From JBLWXV01 sp048267245 (GTDB lineage Bacteria; Bdellovibrionota; Bacteriovoracia; Bacteriovoracales; Bacteriovoracaceae), in NCBI GenBank assembly GCA_048267245.1, contig JBLWXV010000002.1, positions 868,001 to 932,000 on the forward strand: DNA of 64,000 bases, read 5' to 3'. Below, piece after piece: positions 17,595-27,320 of this stretch. Both the position numbers and the translations under genes were made by a program. The notes below the pieces were generated by a model, which saw only the letters and a list, made by a program, of their open reading frames with translations, made no database searches and was not told where the DNA came from. Each line of letters starts with the position of its first letter. Position 1 is the stretch's first letter.

Positions 17595-18617
17595 ATGATT
17601 ATTTATTCGCCCTCCTGTGAGCCAAGCTTTGAGAGTTTTGGCATTGAAATTCCCATCAGAGAGAGTCGCTCAAGTCGCGTGGTGAGTGAGCTGCGCGAGC
17701 GCTACCCAGAATTGGCCGAGCAAATCGTTTTGAATGTTGAGCGCGGTACTTTTAAGCGCTTTGATCGCCGCGATCTGCGCTACGCCCACGACCGAGACTA
17801 CGTGCGCGCACTGGTGGACACAGATCCCACTGAGGCACTCCTTAAGGCCTATGAGTTGGTTGATGAAGAGGGGAATTATAACCGCTACAATCCTGCAAAT
17901 GCTAAGCGCGAACTCATCGAGCTGCGCGATCTCATGCTCGATCACGCTTCGTTGACCATGCTTGCTGGCTATATCGCGCTAGAAGAGGATTTTTGCTTCT
18001 ATCTCGGTGGTGGGATGCATCACGCCATGAGTTTTGGTGGTCGCGGTTTTTGCCTCGTTAATGACGTTGTCATCGCTCTTAAAAAGATGATCGCCGACTT
18101 TCATATTCGCACTTCGTGGATCATTGATGTGGACGCTCACAAAGGCGATGGCACGGCCGAGATTTTGGCCGGAGATACTGAGCGTCTAAAGTGCCTGTCT
18201 ATTCACATGAAACGAGGTTGGCCTTTGAATGAGGGTGATGAAGATTCACCTTGGCGCATTGGAAGTTTTGTCGATATCGAAATTGATCAGGGGGAAGAGT
18301 CGCTCTACTGCCAGAAACTCTCGGCCGGACTGGATGAGCTCGATCGCAGGTCAAAGCATCGGCCAGGGCTGGCGGTTATTCTCGCTGGGCAAGACCCCTA
18401 CGAAAAAGATGAGCTTCCAAGTGCGGCTTTAATGAAGATGACTAAGGAGCAGCTCCTTGAGCGCGACCTTCTGATTTACAATTACTTCAAAGAAAAAAAT
18501 ATTCCCCAGCTGTGGCTTATGGCAGGTGGATATGGGGATCACGCCTATGAGATCCCCCTCCAATTTATCTCACACTTAATCGAAATCGGGGCTATTCCAA
18601 AATCTCGTGAGGCATAA
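17595..18617 (+). CDS. Histone deacetylase-fold amidohydrolase
   Basis: The 340-residue protein has the HDAC/acetoin-utilisation (AcuC) family core. The segment GGGMHHAMSFGGRGFCLVND has the paired histidines, IIDVDAHKGDGTAEI supplies the zinc ligands D-x-H, and LAGQDPYEKDEL supplies the third metal Asp. A Gly-rich loop (LMAGGYGDHAYE) is near the end. Bacterial members deacetylate polyamines, acetyl-lysine or related amides; the substrate is unknown. The last 26 bases overlap the convergent HAD nucleotidase gene. Confidence 0.9.
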   Translation: MIIYSPSCEPSFESFGIEIPIRESRSSRVVSELRERYPELAEQIVLNVERGTFKRFDRRDLRYAHDRDYVRALVDTDPTEALLKAYELVDEEGNYNRYNPANAKRELIELRDLMLDHASLTMLAGYIALEEDFCFYLGGGMHHAMSFGGRGFCLVNDVVIALKKMIADFHIRTSWIIDVDAHKGDGTAEILAGDTERLKCLSIHMKRGWPLNEGDEDSPWRIGSFVDIEIDQGEESLYCQKLSAGLDELDRRSKHRPGLAVILAGQDPYEKDELPSAALMKMTKEQLLERDLLIYNYFKEKNIPQLWLMAGGYGDHAYEIPLQFISHLIEIGAIPKSREA

Positions 18618-19959
18618 TGCGACGGTGTGGCCTAAAGTAGGTGCGCGGAGAGAAGTCTAGAAGATCCGTTACTTTGGCCATGTAGATACAGGCATACTTC
18701 TCTACTTGATCGGCAAAACGAGACTCTTCAGAGCCGGCCCTCATCATCTCGCCCCAGTGTGGGTTAAAGAAAGTGCGGTAGCTATCGAGAAGGCTTCCAA
18801 TTTCGGTATTTGCGCGCTCAATTTCAGCAAAGAGGCGATTAATCTCTTCTTTGTCGATATTTTCACCTTGTTCGTACTTTCTCATTTCAAGGTCATTGAG
18901 CTTCTTTTCGAGCTCTGACTTCTTGATCATCATGTCGTCGATCTTTCTCTGAGTTTCATCACTCTTAATCACGCCTTCTACTTCCTCTTTAAGAGGGTCG
19001 AGTACTAGGGCCGTGCGCCAATTGAAGGTCTTCTTTAAAGTCACAACGTCGCCATAGATATGATCACCTAGGTACAGGATCTCTTCACCTTCAAGCCCCA
19101 GGTCCTCTTGGAGTTTCTTGGCGTTTCCACCTTGGTAGATGCCATTTACGACAGGGCTGTCAAAGTTTTGCATGTGGCCTGACTTGGGATCAATTGAGAG
19201 ATAGCTAGAGCCTTCATAGAAGAAGCGAGGCTTTTTAGAAAAAGTAATCACGATGTCAAAGACCTCGGTCCAGTCTTTGTGCTCTTTAAGAAAAGGAGTA
19301 ATGGTGTAGTCGAGCAAAAGCTTAGTGTAGTTGTAGTCTGAGTTGGTGATCACCCACAATTTTTTGCCATAGCGCTTAAAGCGCTCTAGGAGTTTGGCGA
19401 CTCCTGGATCTTTGATAATAAATTCATCAATTCGCGCCTTGACCTGGTCCTTGAGTGAACCATCGCGATGGGCGAGGTCAACGGCATTTTTCACGTCGTC
19501 GGCAATTGAAGTGAAGTCGGGCAAGGCCAAACCTTTATCTTTCATGTCTACAAGTTGAGCAAAGAGAACGCCCTGAGAAACCGAAAAATTTGTGTCTAGA
19601 GACTGAAAGTTCTCATCATTGAGATCAATCACTCGGTTTGAGTAGATGTCTTGTTGTTTTTTAAACTCTAGGGGAGTGGTGCCGTGGTAGGCAGTCTTCA
19701 CTTTTCCAAAGCGAGAAATCTTGAGTAGATTTCCCTGTTTTTTGTCGAGAATTAGACCCTGAATTACTAGGAGTGGATCAAAATTCAAAGCAGAGATCTC
19801 ACTGGGGTAGCCATAGACGCTTACGAGCTTTTTCAGAGCTTCTTGATGGGCAAGGCGTTCGAAGTTTTCAGTGTGGTAGCGCACGAGGGTATAGTCCATA
19901 TCAAAGCCGATGGCCTTGATCTTCTTCATATTTAAAATTCTGTTGATAAAAACACTCAT
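18592..19959 (-). CDS. HAD-superfamily 5'-nucleotidase (cytosolic IMP/GMP type)
   Basis: The 455-residue protein has the HAD motifs in order: motif I GFDMDYTLV with Asp20 and Asp22, the insert region, motif II WVITNSDYNYTKLLLDY, and motif IV ILYLGDHIYGDVVTLKK. This matches the purine 5'-nucleotidase family (eukaryotic cN-II-like, PF05761), which dephosphorylates IMP and GMP. A coiled segment (KIDDMMIKKSELEKKLNDLE) lies near residues 340-390. The ATG at 19959 is consistent with the usual short N-terminal extension. The gene ends convergently inside the HDAC-like gene. Confidence 0.9.
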   Translation of the reverse strand: MSVFINRILNMKKIKAIGFDMDYTLVRYHTENFERLAHQEALKKLVSVYGYPSEISALNFDPLLVIQGLILDKKQGNLLKISRFGKVKTAYHGTTPLEFKKQQDIYSNRVIDLNDENFQSLDTNFSVSQGVLFAQLVDMKDKGLALPDFTSIADDVKNAVDLAHRDGSLKDQVKARIDEFIIKDPGVAKLLERFKRYGKKLWVITNSDYNYTKLLLDYTITPFLKEHKDWTEVFDIVITFSKKPRFFYEGSSYLSIDPKSGHMQNFDSPVVNGIYQGGNAKKLQEDLGLEGEEILYLGDHIYGDVVTLKKTFNWRTALVLDPLKEEVEGVIKSDETQRKIDDMMIKKSELEKKLNDLEMRKYEQGENIDKEEINRLFAEIERANTEIGSLLDSYRTFFNPHWGEMMRAGSEESRFADQVEKYACIYMAKVTDLLDFSPRTYFRPHRRIMPHEILE

Positions 19960-20065
19960 TTATTGTCCTTAAGTAGGTCCTCTTTTGGGGCCTGTTTTCT
20001 CTATAACTGTCTCACGTTATCATATATGCAATCATGTGAATATGTCATTTCCTTCGGAGTTTCCT

Positions 20066-20872
20066 ATGATCCTAAAAGGCCGTAGTTCGCGATTGTTTTT
20101 CGTTGTTGCCACTCTAAGCTGCTCACTTTTTTCACAAGTCTCGCTTGGAGCTGAGGGCCCTGAACAAAAAGGCGAGAGGCTGGCGCGCCAATATGAAAAG
20201 GCCAACGACGGTTTCGTGGGGGAAGAATCTGACATGGAGCTCGTGCTCATCGATGCCTATGGGCAGAAGGTGACTAGGGAGCTAGAGGGCAAGGTATTGG
20301 AAGTTAAGGGAGACGGAGATCGATCACTTTCAATTTTCAAAAGTCCCCTCGATGTTAAGGGCACTAAGATGCTTACGCACTCACATAAGAAAGAAGACGA
20401 CGACCAGTGGCTCTATCTTCCGGCCGCTAAACGAGTAAAGCGCATTAGCTCTTCCAATAAGTCCGGCTCATTCATGGGAAGTGAATTTTCCTATGAAGAC
20501 CTCGGTAGTCAGGAGCCAGAGAAGTTTAGCTATAAGTGGTTGCGCGCTGAGAAGCTGGGAAAACAAGATATTGATGTGATTGAGCGAATCCCCAAAGATA
20601 AGAGTGGTTATTCCAAGCAAATTATGTGGATGGCCAGCAGTATTGATAATCCCTCAAAAGTTGAATACTACGATCGTCGTGGAGAGCTACTCAAAACTGC
20701 AAACTTTACTGGCTACAAGAAATTTGAAGTTGCAGGAAAAACGCTCTACCGCGCTGGCAGTATTACGATGGACAATGTCCAAACCAAGAAGAAGTCGATC
20801 TTTACTTGGAAAAATCGCAAGCTCGGTGTGAAGATCGATGAGAGTGAATTTGAACAGAGAGCTCTCAAGTAG
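20066..20872 (+). CDS. LolA-like outer membrane lipoprotein-sorting family protein
   Basis: The ATG at 20066 has the ribosome site CGGAG and opens onto a Sec signal (SRLFFVVATLSCSLFSQVS, cleavage near LGA/E); upstream in-frame starts are less good. The 268-residue product is a curved beta-sheet protein with EESDMELVLIDAYGQK, LEVKGDGDRSLSIFKSP, DDQWLYLPAAKRVKRIS and SFMGSEFSYEDLG. These are signatures of the LolA/LolB-like 'outer membrane lipoprotein-sorting' group that accompanies MMPL-type RND transporters. It is followed immediately by a beta-barrel gene and an RND transporter gene, and the three probably work together in moving a lipid or lipoprotein between the membranes. Confidence 0.85.
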   Translation: MILKGRSSRLFFVVATLSCSLFSQVSLGAEGPEQKGERLARQYEKANDGFVGEESDMELVLIDAYGQKVTRELEGKVLEVKGDGDRSLSIFKSPLDVKGTKMLTHSHKKEDDDQWLYLPAAKRVKRISSSNKSGSFMGSEFSYEDLGSQEPEKFSYKWLRAEKLGKQDIDVIERIPKDKSGYSKQIMWMASSIDNPSKVEYYDRRGELLKTANFTGYKKFEVAGKTLYRAGSITMDNVQTKKKSIFTWKNRKLGVKIDESEFEQRALK

Positions 20873-22174
20873 ATGAAAGTTCACCTCGCCCTCATTTCTC
20901 TTCTAGCACTTGGAAGTGCAAATGCCGCTTGGGAAGGGCAGGGGGAAGCGGCTTTTGAATTTCGACAATTTGAAAGTGACACCGATCAAAATACTGTGGA
21001 GAGTGTTCCCTCACTCTTTACTCGAATTGACACCAAAAATGATGGGGAGATTATGGACATGGCCTTTAGAGGCTATGGACGTGTGAGTGAGAGAGAACCC
21101 AGTCGAAATATTCTGCGCTTTGAAGATGCTTACGCTCGATTTCCTGTGGGGCCAGAGGGGGATTGGTCTTTCTTTGCAGGTTATAAGACCTACAACTGGA
21201 CTGCCACTGAAGCCTTTCACCCCGCCGACGCCGTTAATAGTCGCAATCTCGATAGCGAGTTTGAAAATTTTGAGAAGATGGGAGAGCTCACGATTGAAGT
21301 AGAAATCCCTGTATTTCGCGGGAACTTTTCTCTCTTTTATTGGCCCCGCTTTGAAGCTCCTCATTTTCCCGGGGCAAAGTCTAGGCTTGGCACTGGAGTT
21401 GACCTAGATAGACCACGGGTTCTAGGCAGCAGTGACCCCCTTGATGATAGTGTTTGGAGACATCAATTTGGAGCGCGCTTTTCTAACGTTTGGGGTGACG
21501 CCGATTTTTCTCTTCACTATCTGAGACATATCGACCGCAACTATCCATTACTTGGAGATGCGAATTATACTCAAGTTGTTGTTGGCGGCTCAACGATCAC
21601 TATCCCTTCAAAGACAACATTGACTCCCTATTATTTTGAGGCCAATCAAATTGGTGGAACTCTCTCTTATGTGAGCGGTGCTCTTATTTCCAAAGTTGAA
21701 TTTGCTTGGAGACAGTTTGAAACACCAGTTAGACCGATCTACAACGCCGCTACTTCAACATTTCTCTCGCCCAAAGATCATCAGGAAGTTGCACTCGGAT
21801 TTGAATATCTACTGGGTCATGAAAATGGTCTGGAGTCCTACTTTATTTTGGAAGGAAATACTTTCTTTGGGCTTGAAGAGGCCGAGCGTCAAGCAATCAG
21901 CGTCTTTCAAAGAGATGTTCTCTTAGGCTATCGTCTGAATTTCAATGATGACATGGGAAGAGAAGTATTTATCTCGACGATTTTGGATCTCGAGCGCACA
22001 CATGAGCGCTTCTTCCAGGTGAGCTATGCCCAGCGACTAAACTCATATTGGAAGGCGAAGCTCGCCCTTCGAATCTTTGATGCACCAAGGGAGTCAAGCA
22101 CTGGCCTACCGGTAGGTCTTGAACTCTTTGACCGCGATAATTATCTTCAATTGACACTCAGTCGCTTCTTTTAA
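20873..22174 (+). CDS. Outer membrane beta-barrel protein of an RND export operon
   Basis: The start codon directly follows the stop of the LolA-like gene (TAGATG). The 433-residue product has a signal peptide (MKVHLALISLLALGSANA) and then alternating aromatic/polar beta strands to the end, and closes with LQLTLSRFF, a C-terminal Phe typical of Bam-inserted barrels. It resembles the DUF1302-like or uncharacterised barrels found between LolA-like and MMPL genes. It probably forms the outer membrane component of that system. Confidence 0.8.
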   Translation: MKVHLALISLLALGSANAAWEGQGEAAFEFRQFESDTDQNTVESVPSLFTRIDTKNDGEIMDMAFRGYGRVSEREPSRNILRFEDAYARFPVGPEGDWSFFAGYKTYNWTATEAFHPADAVNSRNLDSEFENFEKMGELTIEVEIPVFRGNFSLFYWPRFEAPHFPGAKSRLGTGVDLDRPRVLGSSDPLDDSVWRHQFGARFSNVWGDADFSLHYLRHIDRNYPLLGDANYTQVVVGGSTITIPSKTTLTPYYFEANQIGGTLSYVSGALISKVEFAWRQFETPVRPIYNAATSTFLSPKDHQEVALGFEYLLGHENGLESYFILEGNTFFGLEEAERQAISVFQRDVLLGYRLNFNDDMGREVFISTILDLERTHERFFQVSYAQRLNSYWKAKLALRIFDAPRESSTGLPVGLELFDRDNYLQLTLSRFF

Positions 22175-22186
22175 ATCGAGGAAGGT

Positions 22187-24502
22187 ATGGATTTTAAAAA
22201 GTCTGGTTTCACTTATAAAATAAGTGCATTTGTTATTGAGCATCCTAAAAAATTTCTGCTGTTTTCAATCCTCTTTATCGCGGCTTTTATACCAGGGCTT
22301 CTTCGCTTTAACGAAAAATATGACGTTAGAATTTGGTTTAGAGAAACTGACCCGCAAATTGAAAGGCTCAACGCTTTTGAGCGTCACTTTGGGAATGATG
22401 AAAACTTAGTTTTTGCCATGTATTCCGAGTCTGGAATCTTCGATCAACAGAGTATGAATACACTCGTTGAACTCACTGAGAAGACCTGGCTTATTCCAGA
22501 AGTTCTTCGCGTGGATTCACTCACAAATTATAGTGATACCTTTGGCGAGGGCGATGAAATCTTTGTCGAGCCCTTTATCAAGGAAGGTGAGTGGGAAGAC
22601 TCATATCTTAGTGAGCGCCAAGAGCGTGCCTCTAAGCACCGAGTGCTGCCAGATTACCTCATAAGCAAAGACGGTAAGTCAGCTATGGTATTTGCTAGGC
22701 TTGTTCCTACCTTGGAAGGTTCCCCCAATTATAAGCTAATCGTTGCAAAGGCGCGGGAGTTGATTAAAGAACTCAATGAGAAAGACCCTGAAGCGCAGTT
22801 TCATCTCATTGGCGAGGCCGCGGTGAATGATGCTTTTAGAGAGGTCTCTTGGAATGACAGTGAGAAGATCATTCCTCTGATGTTTGCTCTCATTATTATC
22901 TATATGCTCTTTACCTTTAGATCTATTAGCGCAACTCTCTTGCCGCTCACTCTCATTGGAACTTCAATTCTTGTGACCTTTGGCTTTTGTTTTTATTTAG
23001 GTATGGACTACAACCAAATTCTCTCAATCCTTCCAGGAATTTTGGTGGCAATTTCTATTGCCGACTCGGTCCACTTAATTGTCACTTACCTTCAATTTCG
23101 AGGCATGGGCCACGATAGTAAAGAAGCCGGTGTCTACGCTCTTCATAAAAATTTCATCCCAACGTTTCTAACCTCTGTCTCCACTATGATTGGCTTTTGG
23201 AGTTTGATGGTTACAGATCTAATTCCCATTCGAGAGATGGGTCTACTGGCCGGAGTGGGGACCGCTGTTGCATGGGTGCTTACTATTACAATGGTCGCTC
23301 CTGCGATGGTTTTGGCCCCGATCAAAATCTCTCCTCACTTTAAGATCTTTACGAAGGATCTTTCGCCACAACCGTGGTCGATTAAAGCGACAACTTTTAT
23401 TCAGAAATCGAGCTTTTTGATTGTCGCTGGGTTTCTCATTCTCTCTGGCTTTTCGATTTGGTATGGCTCAAAGGTCGTCGTGAACTCTAATCCCTATGAG
23501 TACTTCAGTGATCATATACCTCTCAAGCAAGCCAATGAATTTGTGAAGGATGTCTTTGGAGGAAACGCAGGGCCAGAGTTTGTATTTGAGTCAGGTGTGG
23601 TCGATGGAATTAAAGACCCAGAATTTCTTGCGAGGATTGAGCAGCTTAAAAATTGGCTCGACTCAAAAGAGTATATCAATAAGACAATTGATATTATCGA
23701 TATCGTCAAAGAAACTCACCAGGCGCTCAATGCTGGCAATCCAGAATTCTATAAAATCCCGCCGGAGCGTGAGGCCATTGCCCAAGAACTCTTTCTCTAC
23801 ACAATGAGTTTGCCACAAGGAATGGATCTCAATAATCGCATGACTCTAGATAATGAATCGATGCGAATGAGTATTCTCTGGTCTGTATTTGACACGAGAG
23901 GTTGGCTCGATCACGTAGATGAGATTGAGCAAAAGATGAAAGAACTTGGTATTCAGGGGCACGCAACTGGTAAGTTCCTTCTCTTTCAACGCATGATGGA
24001 CTATGTCGTGATGACATTCTTGCAGTCAATTACAATGGCGATGATTTTAATTGCGATTTTAATGATGCTTCTTCTGCGCTCTTTTAAGCTTGGGCTACTT
24101 TCCATTTTCCCCAATATTCTACCTCTGACTTTTGGGGCGGCCTTCATGCACTTAGTTGGGATTGATCTCAATATTGGCTCGGCCCTTGTGGCCTCAGTCT
24201 GTCTAGGCATTGCTGTAGATGACACAATTCACTTTCTAACAAATTACTATCGACTGCGAAGTGAGGGACACTCCATCTATGACACTATTACTCGCGTCTT
24301 CACCTATACTGGTAGTGCTCTTCTGGTGACTACGGTCATTCTGGTCAGTGCATTCGCTTTATTTATTATCGGCGACTTCGTTCCCAACTTTCACTTTGGA
24401 CTACTGTCTGCATTTGTACTTGTTGTTGCACTCATTACGGACGTTGTCTTTCTTCCAGCGCTTCTATTTTCAATTGACAAGATTAAGCAGAAAATCAGTT
24501 AG
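22187..24502 (+). CDS. MMPL/RND-superfamily transporter
   Basis: The 771-residue protein has two repeats of one membrane span, a large periplasmic loop and five spans. The first repeat has KKFLLFSILFIAAFIPGLL at its start, then IIPLMFALIIIYMLF and an SILPGILVAISIADSVHLIV segment, the RND motif of span 4. The second repeat has ALVASVCLGIAVDDTIHFLT with the paired acidic residues of the proton relay. The organisation is that of hopanoid/lipid-exporting MMPL relatives rather than the tripartite drug pumps. A ribosome site GAGGAAGG precedes the ATG. It is the third gene of the LolA-like/barrel/RND operon and overlaps a convergent antiporter gene by 8 bases. Confidence 0.92.
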   Translation: MDFKKSGFTYKISAFVIEHPKKFLLFSILFIAAFIPGLLRFNEKYDVRIWFRETDPQIERLNAFERHFGNDENLVFAMYSESGIFDQQSMNTLVELTEKTWLIPEVLRVDSLTNYSDTFGEGDEIFVEPFIKEGEWEDSYLSERQERASKHRVLPDYLISKDGKSAMVFARLVPTLEGSPNYKLIVAKARELIKELNEKDPEAQFHLIGEAAVNDAFREVSWNDSEKIIPLMFALIIIYMLFTFRSISATLLPLTLIGTSILVTFGFCFYLGMDYNQILSILPGILVAISIADSVHLIVTYLQFRGMGHDSKEAGVYALHKNFIPTFLTSVSTMIGFWSLMVTDLIPIREMGLLAGVGTAVAWVLTITMVAPAMVLAPIKISPHFKIFTKDLSPQPWSIKATTFIQKSSFLIVAGFLILSGFSIWYGSKVVVNSNPYEYFSDHIPLKQANEFVKDVFGGNAGPEFVFESGVVDGIKDPEFLARIEQLKNWLDSKEYINKTIDIIDIVKETHQALNAGNPEFYKIPPEREAIAQELFLYTMSLPQGMDLNNRMTLDNESMRMSILWSVFDTRGWLDHVDEIEQKMKELGIQGHATGKFLLFQRMMDYVVMTFLQSITMAMILIAILMMLLLRSFKLGLLSIFPNILPLTFGAAFMHLVGIDLNIGSALVASVCLGIAVDDTIHFLTNYYRLRSEGHSIYDTITRVFTYTGSALLVTTVILVSAFALFIIGDFVPNFHFGLLSAFVLVVALITDVVFLPALLFSIDKIKQKIS

Positions 24503-26285
24503 CAGCTTCACCCTTACTCGAGCTCTCGGCGTCTTTTTTTAAGGTGTCGACGAGCTGGGCGAAGGCGCGGTGAGAACTCTTGATGAGTTGTTCCTCACTG
24601 TGAAAATACTGTGATTGCTCTTTGAGAAGATCTTCATCGTGGCGACGAAATTTTTCAACGATACTTTTTGACCTCGTCGTTGAAAAGTTCAGTGCCTGAA
24701 GTCCAAGTTCGCTCGCTTCAAGAGCGCTTGCAAATGTTTCTCGAATGATATGTTTGATGCCAGCTTCCTTTAAGAGAAATGCGTGGTGGCGATTGTGGGC
24801 CCTGGCAATGATTTGGAGATTGGGAAAGTTCTTTTGCACTAGGCCCACTAATTTTAGTGAGAGCTCTTCCTTGGCAATTGAAATAATAATGAGCTTTGCT
24901 TTCTCGGCCCCCGCATTTCTTAGTAGATCGATACGAGTGGCATCGCCGTAGTAGACGACATTGCCAAATTTTCTCATGGTATCAACTTGCTGGGGATCAT
25001 GTTCAAGGGCCGTAAATTCAATATCACAGGACTTGAGAACGCGGGCCGGAATCTGACCAAAGCGACCCAGGCCGGCCAGAATAACCTTTGGCCCAGAGTC
25101 TGGTATCTCGTCTTCCTTGGGAGCAGATTGGTTTGAATCTAGGTGCTTAATAATTTTTTCAGCTATTGAATAGAGAATCGGGGAGAGCAGCATCGAGAGA
25201 GTGACAATGGGAGTGATGATGGCCGCTAGTTCTGGGCGCACAATTTTGAGAGTTAGGGCGAGGGCGATGAGAACAAAAGCAAACTCGCCACCCTGGCCTA
25301 GGGAGATCGCCAGCTTGAGGGAGCTGGTCTTAGCTAGTCCTGAGATTCTCGCAATTAAGGTTATGAGAATAATTTTAGACGCCATCAGCGAAAAGGTTCC
25401 TAGAGCAATAACTTGCCAGGATGTCTCAAAGATTTCGCGCTCAAATTGCATTCCAATGCCGATAAAGAAGATCCCCAGTAGGAGGCCTTTAAAGGGCTCA
25501 ATATCAGTTTCAAGTTGGTGTCTATACTCAGATTCTGAGAGCAGAATACCTGCGATAAAAGCTCCTAGCTCCATTGAGAGGTGAATTGAGTGCATGAGGT
25601 AAGCGACAGCTAAAACGATTAGAAGAGCAAATGTACTGAAGAGTTCCCTAAGCCCAACACTTGCCATGTAGCGCAGAAGTGGCCTCGAGCCAAAGTGAAA
25701 GGCGATGATAAATCCTGCAAGAATAATAAAAGACATTATCCCTGGAGCGCCGGCCGAGAGAGTTGGGTCGGTGGCGAGGAAGGGGAGAATGGCAAGTACC
25801 GGAATGACTGCAATATCTTGAAATAGGAGGATGCTGAACGCTTGGCGACCGTGCAAACTTCCTAGCTGGTTAAGTTCAGAGAGCATCTGCAGCACCAGGG
25901 CAGTCGAAGAGAGAGAAAGGCCAAAGGCCACGATAAAGGATTCTCGCAGTGTAAAGTTAAAGCTCAAGAGAACTAGGCCGTAGAGTATTAAGCAGGAGGT
26001 GATTTGAGCGACCCCACTCGTGAGCATGATTTTTCTCATCACCCACAAACGCGAAGGTTTGAGTTCAAGCCCAATAATAAAGAGCAGAAAGACCACTCCA
26101 AATTCGGCCAGAGTGCTCATTTGTTCACTCATCTTTATGATGTCAAATCCGAATGGACCAATGAGCGCACCTGCACAGAGATAACCCAAGACTGAGGAGA
26201 GGCCAAAGCGCTTAAAAATGGGAATGATAGCGACGGCAGAGGCGAGGACAGTTATAAAATAGAGGAGGATTGAATGTGATTCCAT
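24495..26285 (-). CDS. CPA2-family monovalent cation:proton antiporter with RCK domain
   Basis: The protein has about 596 residues from the ATG at 26285; a GTG twelve codons up is possible, but this start matches KefB/KefC. Residues 1-390 form about 12 membrane spans, beginning SILLYFITVLASAVAI and with FGLSSVLGYLCAGALIGPFG. GQGGEFAFVLIALAL in a later span is typical of the family. Residues 405-525 are a TrkA-N/RCK Rossmann domain (KVILAGLGRFGQIPARVL, then YYGDATRIDLLRNAGAEKAK). It probably exchanges K+ or Na+ for H+. The cytosolic tail after 525 is charged. Confidence 0.93.
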   Translation of the reverse strand: MESHSILLYFITVLASAVAIIPIFKRFGLSSVLGYLCAGALIGPFGFDIIKMSEQMSTLAEFGVVFLLFIIGLELKPSRLWVMRKIMLTSGVAQITSCLILYGLVLLSFNFTLRESFIVAFGLSLSSTALVLQMLSELNQLGSLHGRQAFSILLFQDIAVIPVLAILPFLATDPTLSAGAPGIMSFIILAGFIIAFHFGSRPLLRYMASVGLRELFSTFALLIVLAVAYLMHSIHLSMELGAFIAGILLSESEYRHQLETDIEPFKGLLLGIFFIGIGMQFEREIFETSWQVIALGTFSLMASKIILITLIARISGLAKTSSLKLAISLGQGGEFAFVLIALALTLKIVRPELAAIITPIVTLSMLLSPILYSIAEKIIKHLDSNQSAPKEDEIPDSGPKVILAGLGRFGQIPARVLKSCDIEFTALEHDPQQVDTMRKFGNVVYYGDATRIDLLRNAGAEKAKLIIISIAKEELSLKLVGLVQKNFPNLQIIARAHNRHHAFLLKEAGIKHIIRETFASALEASELGLQALNFSTTRSKSIVEKFRRHDEDLLKEQSQYFHSEEQLIKSSHRAFAQLVDTLKKDAESSSKGEAAN

Positions 26286-26354
26286 AGGAAAGATTTTAGG
26301 GGAATCACCTAGGCCCGTCACTTACTTTAAAGCGACAAGCCTAGATTTAAGAAA

Positions 26355-27122
26355 TTAAAAATCAGAGATGCGTGAAACAGTCTCTGGAAAGTCGATAAAT
26401 GGATTGCGGTTACCCTGAGCATCTTCAATGAGGTCATTGCGCTTGAGCTCTTTGGCATCTACTGGGTCTTCATTGTGCCACTTGCGAAGGTAGGTTTCCT
26501 CAAGTTCTGAGATATGCATACCGTACTTAGCTGCCATGTAAAACATTGCGCGGGCTACGTTACCACGGTGTCTAAGTGGAGGAGAGAACGAGTGTGTTCT
26601 CGTTGTGCGACCAGTTTCAGGATCAATTGCATCACCAGCTTGGGCGATCTCACAGTCAGGACGCGCATCTTTGCCACGAACTTCAGCAAAGGGGTGGTTA
26701 CCTCTTGTCGAGTTAGCTCTTGAATCAGTGGGGAAGAGGTGGTGCATGTCACCGCGAAGTGGCTCTCTCTTGGCCCCTAGTGATTGTGGCCAAGTGTGCT
26801 CAACGTTCATGACCTCATTCTTTGGAATGGTGTTGCGGCCAACACTGCCGCGAATGATGAATTCGCAGTAAACGTCTTCAATGTAGTCCCCCTGCTCATC
26901 TCTTTCGAGGTAAACAGTTCCAAAGAGGATTTTCTTCATTGATTTATTGTAGCCGAGGGGTTTGAAATTTTTGTTGGAAGCGCGCTTGATAACTGAGAGG
27001 AGGGAGGAGTCGGTGAGGTTGCCATCTTGAAGTTCTTGGCGATCACTCGGCGTATAGTAGCTCGTCAGAGCGTAGAGTGATGATGTGTAGCAGAGCAGGA
27101 TGGCGATTAGTAATGTTTTCAA
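26355..27122 (-). CDS. Exported endonuclease I family nuclease
   Basis: The 255-residue protein has a Sec signal (MKTLLIAILLCYTSSLYA) and the endonuclease I (EndA/NucM, beta-beta-alpha-metal) core: NVEHTWPQSLGAKREPLRGD with the catalytic His, MHHLFPTDSRANSTRGNHPF, and NVARAMFYMAAKYG. A Cys in EDVYCEFIIRG may pair with one in DCEIAQAG. Such enzymes cut DNA and RNA non-specifically outside the cell or in the periplasm. In a predatory bacterium it would suit degradation of prey nucleic acids, which is inference. Confidence 0.92.
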   Translation of the reverse strand: MKTLLIAILLCYTSSLYALTSYYTPSDRQELQDGNLTDSSLLSVIKRASNKNFKPLGYNKSMKKILFGTVYLERDEQGDYIEDVYCEFIIRGSVGRNTIPKNEVMNVEHTWPQSLGAKREPLRGDMHHLFPTDSRANSTRGNHPFAEVRGKDARPDCEIAQAGDAIDPETGRTTRTHSFSPPLRHRGNVARAMFYMAAKYGMHISELEETYLRKWHNEDPVDAKELKRNDLIEDAQGNRNPFIDFPETVSRISDF

Positions 27123-27300
27123 ATCTCACTTCCCTTTGAGGTTTCAATTACTTTAGCAGGACAAAAAATCCGAGGACAAGGCTCAAATTATCAGGATTAG
27201 ATTAAGAATGCTCGAAGATGGATACGACGACAAGCGTATATTCTGTAAAAATTAAAATAACGCGTTTAAAGGAAATTGATATTATTGGATTAATGCAAAG

Positions 27301-27320
27301 CGCGCCTAAGTTGTAGGCGC
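27301..27320 (-). terminator. Possible terminator hairpin at the end of the VTT-domain gene
   Basis: GCGCCTA and TAGGCGC pair around a five-base loop, overlapping the stop codon. Only a short T-containing tail follows on the reverse strand, so termination is weakly supported. Confidence 0.35.

Noticed and set aside
27123..27305. 15-codon open frames in the gap before the nuclease gene
   Set aside because: Too short, with no ribosome site; no RNA-like structure was evident apart from the hairpin at the VTT gene end.
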